Under the pieces are notes generated by a model. The model worked only from the letters and a program-made list of their open reading frames with translations, was not told the origin of the DNA and did no database searches. A stretch of DNA of 64,000 nt from JBCBKU01 sp965267475 (lineage in GTDB: Bacteria > Pseudomonadota > Alphaproteobacteria > Rhodobacterales > Rhodobacteraceae). The position numbers and the translations under genes were made by a program. This document shows positions 17,397 through 26,200 of the stretch, piece by piece. Position 1 is the stretch's first letter. Each line of letters begins with the position of its first letter. The stretch covers positions 1,984,001 to 2,048,000 of the forward strand of contig OZ254079.1 in the NCBI GenBank assembly GCA_965267475.1, read 5' to 3'.

Positions 17397-17912
17397 ATGG
17401 CCCATTTTGGCCTGCTCTTGGCGTGCGAGCATTACCCGCACGTTCCACAAACCCCGCGCTCCATGGACCGGCAATTGAAGCTTTGGCTGGCCGACCTGGG
17501 ACACAAGGTGACTCGCATCACATCCCATCCCTGTTTCGATGGCGAGTTTCCGAACCGCGCAAGCGAGGCGGATCTCTGGATCGTCAGCGGCCAGCCGCTC
17601 GGCGATCCACCTTGCGGGCGCGATCTGGGCGGGCAAACGCACGCCTTTTTGCAGGCCGCTGCCGCGATCAATCGTCCGATTTTCGGGATCTACCATGGCG
17701 AGCACGTCATCCATGATGCCCTGGCGGCGATTGATCAGGACCCGCCCGCCACAAGGCGCCAAATCCGGTCGATCCGAAATCCGTTTTCAAGCTTCTGGAT
17801 GCGTGACCGCTTGTTTTCATACGATCCGTCAACCCGCCGGGTGCTGGAACAGCCAAGACCGCAAGCATTGACCGTGTCCGGCATGATCCAGCGCATTGGG
17901 ATGGCCACCTAA
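17397..17912 (+). CDS. Glutamine amidotransferase-like protein lacking the catalytic Cys
   Basis: About 171 residues from the ATG at 17397, preceded by TAGGAGG at good spacing. The overall pattern is class I glutamine amidotransferase: start FGLLLACEHYP, then ADLWIVSGQPLGD and a strand RPIFGI. Active GATases then read GxCxGH; here residues 97-103 are GIYHGEH, so the nucleophile position is Tyr99 and the His is Glu. The C-terminal third carrying the His-x-Glu of the triad is also missing, since functional domains are about 190-240 residues. It should therefore not hydrolyse glutamine and may bind a ligand or partner. Last gene of the DsrE operon, convergent with the BTAD regulator. Confidence 0.7.
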   Translation: MAHFGLLLACEHYPHVPQTPRSMDRQLKLWLADLGHKVTRITSHPCFDGEFPNRASEADLWIVSGQPLGDPPCGRDLGGQTHAFLQAAAAINRPIFGIYHGEHVIHDALAAIDQDPPATRRQIRSIRNPFSSFWMRDRLFSYDPSTRRVLEQPRPQALTVSGMIQRIGMAT

Positions 17913-17915
17913 GGT

Positions 17916-19895
17916 CTAGGACAGCCCGGCCTTTTGAAGCCCACTAACGTAGGTTTCAACCTGGGCCGGGTCTTTCAGGTAAAACAACCGGCTACGCACA
18001 AAATCCGCTGTGATGCCAGGGCGCGCCTCTCGGAGCGCGTCCAAGGCTCGCGTGGCATCATCCATGCGACCCAGATGTGCAAGCGCCGACGCGCGAATGG
18101 CGGTTGCCCAATAGTGTGAATTGGGCATGGCTTCGGCCTCGGCCGCCCATTTCACCGCACCCTCGTAATCGCCCTGAAACAAGAGCGCCGTGGCGCCGTA
18201 GCCCAGAAACGCCCAGCGATAGGGGTCTGACGGGCTGATCCGAACCGCCTCTTCAAAACAGGACATCGCGTCGTTCAACTGGCCGGAATAGGCCATCGAG
18301 TCGCCCAGCCCGCAATGGGCCTGCGCCATCCCTGGGTTCAGATCGATGGCGGCCCGAAGATCGGCGATAGAGCGATCATATTCACCACGCGCCAGATAAA
18401 CCCGGCCCAAAGCGAAGCGCGCCACCGCATCGTCAGGTTCCAGACGCGCAGCCGTCTTTGCCAATTCAAGCGCTTCATCCAGAAGCCCCGCCACATCGCC
18501 CGCCTCGAAATAGATCACCGAGATCACGATGGCATAAGAGAGCCGCGCATAAGCGAGCCCGAAATTCGGGTCGAGTTCGATGGCCCTGCGGAAGTGCTTT
18601 TGCGCTGCCAGGTTGGTGTCGGCGTTGAACTCATACTGGATGGCAAGACCTCGGTGATAGCATTCCCAGGCGCCCATGTCGTCAAAGGACAGATCGCGTG
18701 AGGATCGGCCCGCGCGGCGTTCCAGCTCTGCCTCGACCGAGGCCGCGATGGTTTCACTCAATTCGTCCTGAAGCCCGAATAAGTCGTTAGTTTCACGGTC
18801 ATACCGCGTCACCCAGACGTACCGGGCTGTTCTTGGTTCCGCCAATTGTACCGTCAATCGGATCCGTCCGCCTTGGGCGCGCAGAGATCCATGGACCACA
18901 TAGTCCAGCCCAAGTTCATTGCCCAGAACGCCCATTTCGGCGCTGGTCAATCGCGGGCCTTTGTTGGCGACGCTGGCTTTGACATCGATCCAGCTGAAGC
19001 GCGACAGATTGGCCGTGACATCTTCGGTCAGGCCTTCCACGAACATGGTCTGGTCGGGATCCGGGGCAAGCATGCCGAACGGAACGACGGCAACACTGGT
19101 CCGGCCGCCCGTCACGATATCAGCCTGCGGGGCCGGCGTGGCTGCCACAGCCGGTTCGGCGGCATCTTCAAAGAATGAGCCGCTGCCTTTCACTTCAGCC
19201 ATCAGTGCGGTGAGATCCTGACCGGGGGATACGTCGAGTTCCTTGGCCAACAACGCGGCATAGGCGTTGTACTGCTGGACGGCGGCAGTGCGTTCGCCTT
19301 GCTGCGCAAGGATCCGGATCAAGACGATCTGGGAAGCTTCGCGAAGAGGATCGAGCGCCACCATGCGCCGCGCGTGATCCAATGCCGCGGCGACATCACC
19401 GGTTTTCAATTTCTGCTGGGATGCACGTTCCAACAGGGCCATGGCCATCGTCGAATACCGCTGCCGTTCCGAGGAAATCCAGTCTTCGAACTCCGGCTGC
19501 TGGCCATAGATCCCGTCGAGGATCGAACCTGTCATCAACGAGATCGCCTTTTCCGTCGCCTCGACGGTGTCATCCTGCACCAGTGCCGCAAACGTATCGA
19601 CATCGACTGAAACCCGGTCGCGGTTCAGCCCGACCCGGTCGCCTTCCGCAAGGATCGCATCTTCAACAGCAAAGGATCGTTTCAGTTTCGCGATGGCCTG
19701 GCGCAAGCTTTGGCGGGCTTGATCGGTGAAGCGGTCGCCCCAGAAAAGCGCCATCAACCGGTCACGGGTTGGCGGAAATTCGGTGTTCAGGGCAAGATAC
19801 GTCACAAGCCCCTGGGTCTTTGCACCTGCAAGCGGCACAGGTTCGCCGTTTTCGCCGGTTACATCGAGTTTTCCAAACAGCTTGATCGTGATCAT
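17916..19895 (-). CDS. BTAD (SARP-like) transcriptional regulator with TolB-like and TPR domains
   Basis: About 659 residues from the ATG at 19895 (MITIKLFGKLDV), a typical SARP-like start; a longer frame exists upstream but disrupts the promoter palindrome. Domains in order: OmpR-like winged helix (1-95; LFWGDRFTDQARQSLRQAIAKLK), BTAD helical repeats (95-245; WISSERQRYSTMAMALLERAS), a TolB/adenylate-cyclase-associated N-terminal-like domain (about 265-390; SVAVVPFGMLAPDPDQTMFVEGLTEDVTANLSRF) and TPR repeats (about 410-655). It should bind DNA and integrate a cytoplasmic signal. It sits between the two candidate target groups. Confidence 0.87.
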   Translation of the reverse strand: MITIKLFGKLDVTGENGEPVPLAGAKTQGLVTYLALNTEFPPTRDRLMALFWGDRFTDQARQSLRQAIAKLKRSFAVEDAILAEGDRVGLNRDRVSVDVDTFAALVQDDTVEATEKAISLMTGSILDGIYGQQPEFEDWISSERQRYSTMAMALLERASQQKLKTGDVAAALDHARRMVALDPLREASQIVLIRILAQQGERTAAVQQYNAYAALLAKELDVSPGQDLTALMAEVKGSGSFFEDAAEPAVAATPAPQADIVTGGRTSVAVVPFGMLAPDPDQTMFVEGLTEDVTANLSRFSWIDVKASVANKGPRLTSAEMGVLGNELGLDYVVHGSLRAQGGRIRLTVQLAEPRTARYVWVTRYDRETNDLFGLQDELSETIAASVEAELERRAGRSSRDLSFDDMGAWECYHRGLAIQYEFNADTNLAAQKHFRRAIELDPNFGLAYARLSYAIVISVIYFEAGDVAGLLDEALELAKTAARLEPDDAVARFALGRVYLARGEYDRSIADLRAAIDLNPGMAQAHCGLGDSMAYSGQLNDAMSCFEEAVRISPSDPYRWAFLGYGATALLFQGDYEGAVKWAAEAEAMPNSHYWATAIRASALAHLGRMDDATRALDALREARPGITADFVRSRLFYLKDPAQVETYVSGLQKAGLS

Positions 19896-19901
19896 AGGCA
19901 C

Positions 19902-19924
19902 CCCGTGATCGTCTCTATCACGGG
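19902..19924. promoter_or_regulatory. Inverted repeat upstream of the BTAD regulator gene
   Basis: CCCGTGAT (19902-19909) and ATCACGGG (19917-19924) form a perfect 8-base inverted repeat with a 7-base spacer, 7 bases from the regulator's start codon. Each arm contains the TCACGG core also seen at 19983-20012 and 16655. It may be an autoregulatory site or a leader stem. No T-run follows, so it is not a terminator. Confidence 0.45.
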
Positions 19925-19982
19925 CGTCGCAAATCCTGCAATTCCCTATGTTTTTCGTGATTTCCTGCATTTCTGACAGGAA

Positions 19983-20012
19983 TTCACGGGGCAGGTCACG
20001 CGCACTTCACGG
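19983..20012 (+). promoter_or_regulatory. Direct heptamer repeats (SARP-type operator candidate)
   Basis: Three same-strand heptamers: TTCACGG (19983-19989), GTCACGC (19995-20001) and TTCACGG (20006-20012), with starts 12 and 11 bases apart, close to one DNA turn. SARP/BTAD regulators characteristically bind direct heptamers with a four-base gap. The array lies between the divergent BTAD regulator gene and the small gene at 20070, upstream of the cysteine synthase fusion. Confidence 0.5.
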
Positions 20013-20069
20013 CCAGACGCCGGGCAGGGGGCCAAAAGGGGTCATCACTTCAAACCGAAAGGACTTCCA

Positions 20070-20252
20070 ATGACCCATCCCTTGACCTTCCCCGCCAACA
20101 CCGCGGTGCCCACACTTGGACGTGCCGACATCATTGGCCCCCACAGCGCCTGGCCGCGCAAGCCGCGCCGTTTTGCGCGTCGGGCTGCCATCGCCGGATC
20201 CGTCGGTTCGGTCGCCGTTTTCGTGCACTGCGTTGTGCCCATGATCGCGTGA
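20070..20252 (+). CDS. Small hypothetical protein (60 aa)
   Basis: An ATG with AAAGGA six to seven bases upstream opens a 60-codon frame. The first half is polar (MTHPLTFPANTAVPTL), followed by a basic cluster PRKPRRFARR and a hydrophobic tail AAIAGSVGSVAVFVHCVVPM that could be a membrane helix. I recognise no family. It sits 57 bases downstream of the heptamer array and 92 bases before the cysteine synthase fusion, in the same direction, which is the main support that it is expressed. It may alternatively be untranslated leader. Confidence 0.4.
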   Translation: MTHPLTFPANTAVPTLGRADIIGPHSAWPRKPRRFARRAAIAGSVGSVAVFVHCVVPMIA

Positions 20253-20303
20253 CCCCACGAGATCTCCAGACTTTCTCCAGACGATGTTCAAGCATCGCGC
20301 GCG

Positions 20304-20324
20304 GGACCGGCCTAAACCCGGTCC
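20304..20324 (+). promoter_or_regulatory. Stem-loop just upstream of the CysK-glutaredoxin gene
   Basis: GGACCGG (20304-20310) pairs with CCGGTCC (20318-20324) across a 7-base loop, ending 20 bases before the ATG and just ahead of the AGGA ribosome site. There is no T-run. It could influence translation of the fusion gene or protect the 5' end of its mRNA. Confidence 0.35.
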
Positions 20325-20344
20325 TGCAACGACAGGAAATCAAA

Positions 20345-21847
20345 ATGACCATGCATTTCAAAAATCAGACAGAGACAGGGATCAAATCGTCGATCCTGGA
20401 CACCATTGGCCGGACCCCGATTGTGCGGATCAACACGCTGGGCCCACGGCATGTTACGCTTTACGCCAAGCTTGAGGCGTTCAACCCCGCAGGATCGGTA
20501 AAAGACCGTTTTGCCCTGGCCGCAATTGAGGCGGCAGAGGCATCGGGCGATCTGCGCCCTGGCCAGACGGTGGTCGAGGCGACGTCCGGCAATACCGGGA
20601 TTGGACTGGCGCTGGTCTGTGCGGCCAAGGGCTATCCGCTGGTTGTTACCATGGCCGAAAACTTCAGCGTCGAACGCCGCAAGATGATGCGGTTTCTGGG
20701 CGCGAAAGTCGTGCTGACACCTGCCTCGGAAAAGGGTTCGGGCATGATTGCCAAGGCCGAGGAACTCGCTGCCGAACATGGCTGGTTCCTGCCGCGCCAG
20801 TTCGAGAATGAGGCCAATGCAGACATGCATTCGCGCACGACGGCCCGCGAAATCCTGAATGACTTCGCCGGCGCACAACTGGACTATTTCGTTACGGGTT
20901 TTGGCACAGGCGGCACGCTGAAAGGTGTCAGCCGCGTTTTGAAGGCCGAAAGCCCGGACACCCAGATCATCGTGACCGAGCCCGACAATGTGCCGGTTCT
21001 GGGCAGCGGGATTGCGCAGCCCCGTGACGAAGGGGGCAAGCCCACAGGAAGCCACCCGATGTTCCGTCCGCATCTGATGCAGGGCTGGTCGCCGGACTTC
21101 ATTCCGAAACTGGCCGAAGATGCCGTCACGGCGCAGTCCATTGACGGGTTTCAGCCTGTCTCTGGTCAGGACGCGCTTGATACGGCGCGGGCATTGGCAG
21201 CCCGTGAAGGTATCTTCTGCGGGATCAGCGGCGGCGCCACCATGGCAGCTGCGATCAAGTTGGCCGAGACTGCGCCCGAGGGCTCGCATATCCTCGCGAT
21301 GATCCCGGACACGGGCGAGCGCTATATGTCGACAGCCTTGTTCGACGGTGTGGCCGAGACGATGTCGGACGAAGAGATGGAAATCTCGCGTTCGACCGAT
21401 GGATACCGTTTCGATGCGCCATCCGCTGCAGCGCCTCAGGCCCAGGCCACACCAGCCAAGCCAGAGATCACCAAGCAGGTTGAAGACATCGTGGCATCGA
21501 AACCGGTGGTCATGTTCGCTCTGGAATGGTGTGAATTCTGCTGGTCGGTCCGCAAGCTCTTTGACGCTGCGGGGATCGCCTATGAAACCGTCGACCTCGA
21601 TTCCGTCGCCTATCAGGCGGACAATCTGGGCGGCGAGATGCGCCATGTCCTTCGCGAGAAGACCGGACAGCCAACGATCCCCCAGATTTACATTGCGGGC
21701 GAGCATATCGGTGGCGCGACCGAGACATTCGATGCTTTCAACGATGGTTCGCTGAAGGACCGGATGGATGCGGCAGGTATCAGTTTCGATCGGTCAATGA
21801 CGGCGAATGCCTATAGCTTCCTTCCAAATTGGCTGCACCCAAGATGA
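20345..21847 (+). CDS. Cysteine synthase-glutaredoxin fusion
   Basis: About 500 residues from the ATG at 20345 (AGGA eight bases upstream). Residues 10-330 are an O-acetylserine sulfhydrylase: NTLGPRH, the PLP lysine in NPAGSVKDRF (Lys53), the substrate loop TSGNTGIG (80-87) and a Gly-rich PLP-phosphate loop GFGTGGTLKG. After a linker of about 50 residues a glutaredoxin follows, with the dithiol motif CEFC (396-399), the cis-Pro segment PTIPQIYI and GEHIGG. The fusion would make cysteine from O-acetylserine and sulfide, or from a thiol donor, and couple this to a disulfide step, for example releasing S-sulfo or glutathione-bound intermediates. It heads a pair with the PLP decarboxylase gene. 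Confidence 0.9.
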   Translation: MTMHFKNQTETGIKSSILDTIGRTPIVRINTLGPRHVTLYAKLEAFNPAGSVKDRFALAAIEAAEASGDLRPGQTVVEATSGNTGIGLALVCAAKGYPLVVTMAENFSVERRKMMRFLGAKVVLTPASEKGSGMIAKAEELAAEHGWFLPRQFENEANADMHSRTTAREILNDFAGAQLDYFVTGFGTGGTLKGVSRVLKAESPDTQIIVTEPDNVPVLGSGIAQPRDEGGKPTGSHPMFRPHLMQGWSPDFIPKLAEDAVTAQSIDGFQPVSGQDALDTARALAAREGIFCGISGGATMAAAIKLAETAPEGSHILAMIPDTGERYMSTALFDGVAETMSDEEMEISRSTDGYRFDAPSAAAPQAQATPAKPEITKQVEDIVASKPVVMFALEWCEFCWSVRKLFDAAGIAYETVDLDSVAYQADNLGGEMRHVLREKTGQPTIPQIYIAGEHIGGATETFDAFNDGSLKDRMDAAGISFDRSMTANAYSFLPNWLHPR

Positions 21848-21861
21848 AACAGGAGCGGTTG

Positions 21862-23253
21862 ATGACCAGCGCAAAGGATCCCCTGACCGAAGTTGGCGCC
21901 TATGCCCGCCGGTATCGTCAGGGCACGCGCCCCCTGCATCCCACCGCCTCAGTCGAGGATCTGCGCAAGGCGTTCGCAGTTCCCTTACCCGAGGCGGGCA
22001 CCCCCGGCGATCAGGTCATACGCGACCTGATCGCTGCCGCTGAACCTGGTCTCGTTGGAAACACCGAAGCCGGGTTTTTCGCCTGGGTGATGGGCAGTTC
22101 CGATCCGGTTGGTGTGGCCGCCGACTGGCTCACCTCGATCTGGGGACAGAACGCGGCAATTTATCAGACATCCCCCGCGGCAGCGGTGGCCGAGGAAGCG
22201 GCCGCAGGCTGGCTTCTCGATCTACTCGATTTGCCACGCGACGCTTCGGTCGGGTTTGTCACCGGCGCGACCATGGCGACCTTTGTCGCGCTGGCCGCCG
22301 CACGAAGCGCGGTGCTTCGGCGTGCGGGCCATGATTTCGAAAGGTTGGGCCTTCAAGGCGCGCCCTTCGTCACGATTTTTGCGAGTGACGACATCCACAT
22401 CTCGGATCTCACCGCGCTTCGCCACCTTGGGTTTGGCGATGCGAACCTGCGCCGGCTGCCGTCCGACGCCAGCGGGCTTGTCACGCCGAACACCTTGGCC
22501 GCCGCTATGGAGGCGACCGAGGGCCCCAAGATAATCCTTGCCCAGGCCGGGCATATCAACTCAGGCGGTTTTGAGGATATTTCGGCCTTTTCCGAGATCG
22601 CCCGACGTCACGACGCTTGGCTTCATGTGGACGGTGCCTTCGGGCTTTGGGCCCGCGTTTTGCCCGAAAAGGCGCATCTGACCAAAGGTCTCAACCTGGC
22701 GGATAGCTGGGCGGTCGACGGGCACAAATGGCTGCAAATCCCTTATGACTCCGGCTTTGCCATCATCCGGGATGCCGATGCCCACCGCCGCGCCATGGAA
22801 ACCGACGCGGCATACCTCAATGCTTCGCCCGATGACGGTCGGAACCCATCTGCCTTTGTCCCGGGCCTATCGCGTCGTGCGCGGGGTTTTGCGGCCTGGG
22901 CGATGATGAAGTCGTTGGGCCGCGATGGCGTGCGGGATCTGGTCCGGGGCCATTGTGATATGGCGGTAAGGCTTGCGGGGCGCATTGACCAGGTCGCGGG
23001 ACTTCGCGTTCTGAATGCGGTGGACCTGAACCAGATCGTCATTGGGGCGACCGGGCATGCGCCCGATGTGGCCATTCGGGAATTGGCGGACTGGCTGAAC
23101 GAAACTGGTGAATGCTTTGTCCGGACCACCGTCTGGAAAGGCAAAACCGTTCTTCGGCTTTCGGTGATCGCCAATGATACGACTTTGGAAGACACCGACC
23201 GCGTCGCTGACGCGATCGCGCAGATCTATCAAAGCCTTATGGACCGGTCCTGA
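21862..23253 (+). CDS. Group II pyridoxal-phosphate-dependent decarboxylase
   Basis: About 463 residues from the ATG at 21862, six bases after AGGAG. It follows the aromatic-L-amino-acid/glutamate decarboxylase family: SPAAAVAEEAAAGWLLDLL, GFVTGATMATFVAL, HVDGAFG with the PLP-N1 Asp (257) and DSWAVDGHKWLQIPYDSG with the Schiff-base Lys289. It would remove the alpha-carboxyl of an amino acid. It begins 14 bases after the cysteine synthase fusion, so the substrate may be a cysteine-derived amino acid; this is inference. Convergent with the RND permease gene. Confidence 0.88.
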   Translation: MTSAKDPLTEVGAYARRYRQGTRPLHPTASVEDLRKAFAVPLPEAGTPGDQVIRDLIAAAEPGLVGNTEAGFFAWVMGSSDPVGVAADWLTSIWGQNAAIYQTSPAAAVAEEAAAGWLLDLLDLPRDASVGFVTGATMATFVALAAARSAVLRRAGHDFERLGLQGAPFVTIFASDDIHISDLTALRHLGFGDANLRRLPSDASGLVTPNTLAAAMEATEGPKIILAQAGHINSGGFEDISAFSEIARRHDAWLHVDGAFGLWARVLPEKAHLTKGLNLADSWAVDGHKWLQIPYDSGFAIIRDADAHRRAMETDAAYLNASPDDGRNPSAFVPGLSRRARGFAAWAMMKSLGRDGVRDLVRGHCDMAVRLAGRIDQVAGLRVLNAVDLNQIVIGATGHAPDVAIRELADWLNETGECFVRTTVWKGKTVLRLSVIANDTTLEDTDRVADAIAQIYQSLMDRS

Positions 23254-23257
23254 CGGA

Positions 23258-26200
23258 TCAGGCGGCGAGGGCCTCTGCGGCGGCCTCCGGATTTTGGGCG
23301 GGGGCCCTGTCGCGGAAAAAAAGCCGATAGAGAACCGGCGCCGCGATCAGGGTCAGGATCGACGCGAAGGCCAACCCGCCCATGATGGTCACGGCCATCG
23401 AGACGAAGAAGGCGTCTGACAAAAGGGGCGCCATGCCCAGGATCGTGGTGCCGGCGGCCAAGACCACGGGCCTAAGACGGGACACACAGGCTTTGACGAT
23501 GGCGTCGTTCAGGGGCAGTCCTTCCTTTCGGACCAAATCGATTTCTTCCACCAGAACGATCCCGTTCTTGATCAGCATTCCCGACAGGCTGAGAAGGCCC
23601 AGAAGCGCCGTGAACGTAAAGGGCAGTCCGGTGCCCAAAAGCCCGATCACCACGCCGTTCACTGACATTGGCACCAGAAGCCAGATTATCAGCGGCTGAC
23701 GCAGGGCGTTGAACAGAACGACCGAAATCAAAACCATGATCAACAGGCTGACCGGCAACTGACGGCCCAGACTTTCATTGGCGTTGGATGAGTTTTCAAA
23801 CTCACCGCCCCATTCCATGGAATAGCCCAGGGGCAGGGTCATGGCCTCGATCGTGCTGCGTATCTCGGAATGAACGGTCGCCGCTGTCAGATCGGCAGGG
23901 ATATCCGCCTGAACCGTGATCGTGGGCAGCCTGTCGCGCCGCATGACAAGCGTGTTTTCGACCCGGACGTTCAATCCGTCGATGACCTGTTCCAGCGGCA
24001 CATAGTCATTGGCGGTTTCCGAGAAGACGACCGTATCCATCAAGGTGGCGCCGCTGGTCTCGGAAATGCGGATCACGATGGGAATCTGCCGGTCGCCCTC
24101 GCGATAGGTGCCGCCCCGGATCCCTTGCGTGGCGAAGAGAAGCGTATTGGCCACATCGTCGCGGCTGACGCCCGCGGCCTGCGCGCGTTCCTCGGCATAC
24201 TCGGGGCGAAGCGCCAGTTCCTGCTCGCGCCAGTTGGTCCGAATATCGCGCACGTTTTCTGTCGCACCTGCCATGGTCGCGGCAGCTTCGCTGGCCAGTT
24301 GCCGAAGCACGGATGGATCCGCGCCAGAGAACCGGATTTCGATCGGTGCGCCGCCACCTGGCCCGAAGACCAGTCGTTCGGTGCGGAATTCACCGCCTGG
24401 GAAATTGCCGCGACCAAATTCGTCGAGATCCGCGCGCAGGGCCGGGATCTGGTCGATAGTCTCGGTCCGAATGATCAGATGACCATAGCTCGGGTTCGGG
24501 CGCTGGCCTTGATAGGTCAGCATGAAGCGATCCGCACCTTGACCGGCAAAGCTGGTGACTGACACAACTTCCGGTCGGTCCCGCAACCAGGCCTCCATGA
24601 CCGCCAGATCTTCGGCCGTCCGCTGGATCGTGGTTCCCTGGGGCAGCTTGTAATGGACAAAAAACAGTGGCGTGTTCGAGTTCGGGAAGAACTGCTGCTT
24701 GATCTGGCCAAACCCGGCATAACAGACGAACGTCACGCCAATCAGCAGGACCAGAACCAACCAGCGGGTCCGAAGCGCCAAATGCAAAAGACCGCCATAA
24801 GCGCGGAACAGTACGCCGCCATAGGGGTCGCCTTCGCCGCCTTCGGATGTGCGGAACAGGTAATGTGCCAGAAGCGGCGTCACGGTTATGGCCAGAAGCC
24901 AGCTTAAAAGCAGCGACATCCCGATCACCGCAAATAGCGAGAACATGAACTCGCCTGTCGAATCCGGTGAAAGTCCAATCCCGGCAAAGGCCATGATGCC
25001 AATCACGGTCGCCCCAAGAAGCGGGATCTGCGTGCGTTTGGCCACATCGGTCGCGGCGTCACGCGATGATCGCCCGCCGCGCATGGCAATCTGCATTCCC
25101 TCGGCCACCACGATGGCATTGTCGACCAGCATTCCCATCGCGATGATCAACGCGCCCAGGGAAATCCGCTCCATCTCGATGGAAAAGATCGCCATGAAGA
25201 ACAGCGTGCCGACAACCGTCAGAAGAAGCGTTCCGCCGACCACGATCGCCGCACGCCACCCCATGAACAGTGCCAAAACCAGAACGACGATGCCCACGGA
25301 CATCGACAGGTTCACAAGAAACGCGTTCGACGCCTCTTCCACAACAAGGTGCTGTTCATAAATAGGGTGGAGTTGAACACCCAGCGGGATGTCGCGTTCA
25401 AGCGCCGCGAACTTTTCGGTGACGCGATAGCCAACCTCGACAATGTTTTCGTTCTGCTGGCCCGCGACGCCGATGGCAAAAGCCGGGGTTCCGTCAAAGC
25501 GGATCAGAACGGGTGGGGTATCCGTCAAGCCGCGTGTCACTTCAGAGATATCGATCAGGTTCAGAACCTCGCCGCCCACGCCAACCGTCAGACCTGCGAT
25601 GTCGGATACGGAATCAGAACCCTCCGGGTACTCAATGATCGTCTCGGCAGTCCCGTGGGTCACGGTGCCTGCGTTTGTCACGCTGTTGGCGGTCGAGATG
25701 GCGTTCAAAAAAGCTAGCGGAGACACGTTCTGCGTTGTCGACAGGCCAGGATCGACATCCACGAAGATTGTTTCCTCCGGCAGGCCGGTCACAACAACAT
25801 CGGCGACGCCGTCGACAGCCAGAATCTCGCGTCGCACGAAGGTTGCAAGTTGGTGGATCTCGGCACTCGACAGGCCCTCGGCGGTGACCGCGTAATACAG
25901 CCCGAACACATCGCCGAACTGGTCGTCCACCCGGGGCGACTGTGCGCCATCTGGAAGGGTCGGCGCTGCACTGTTCACGCGGGCCCGCAGCTTGTCCCAG
26001 ATCTGCGGCAATTCGTCCCCGCTGAATGTATCGCGGATCTGAACGTCGATAATCGACCGGCCCGGCTGGTTGATCGACGAGATGATGTCGACTTCGGCCA
26101 GTTGCTGGATCGCCGATTCCAGTGGTTCCGAAACCTCGGTTGCGACCTGCTCGGCCGAGGCGCCGGGATACTGGGTGATGACCACGGCCTGCTTGATGGT

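Noticed and set aside
20312..21706. Minus-strand 464-codon frame antisense to the CysK-glutaredoxin gene
   Set aside because: No recognisable domain, no ribosome site, and it lies across the conserved PLP and glutaredoxin motifs of the real gene.
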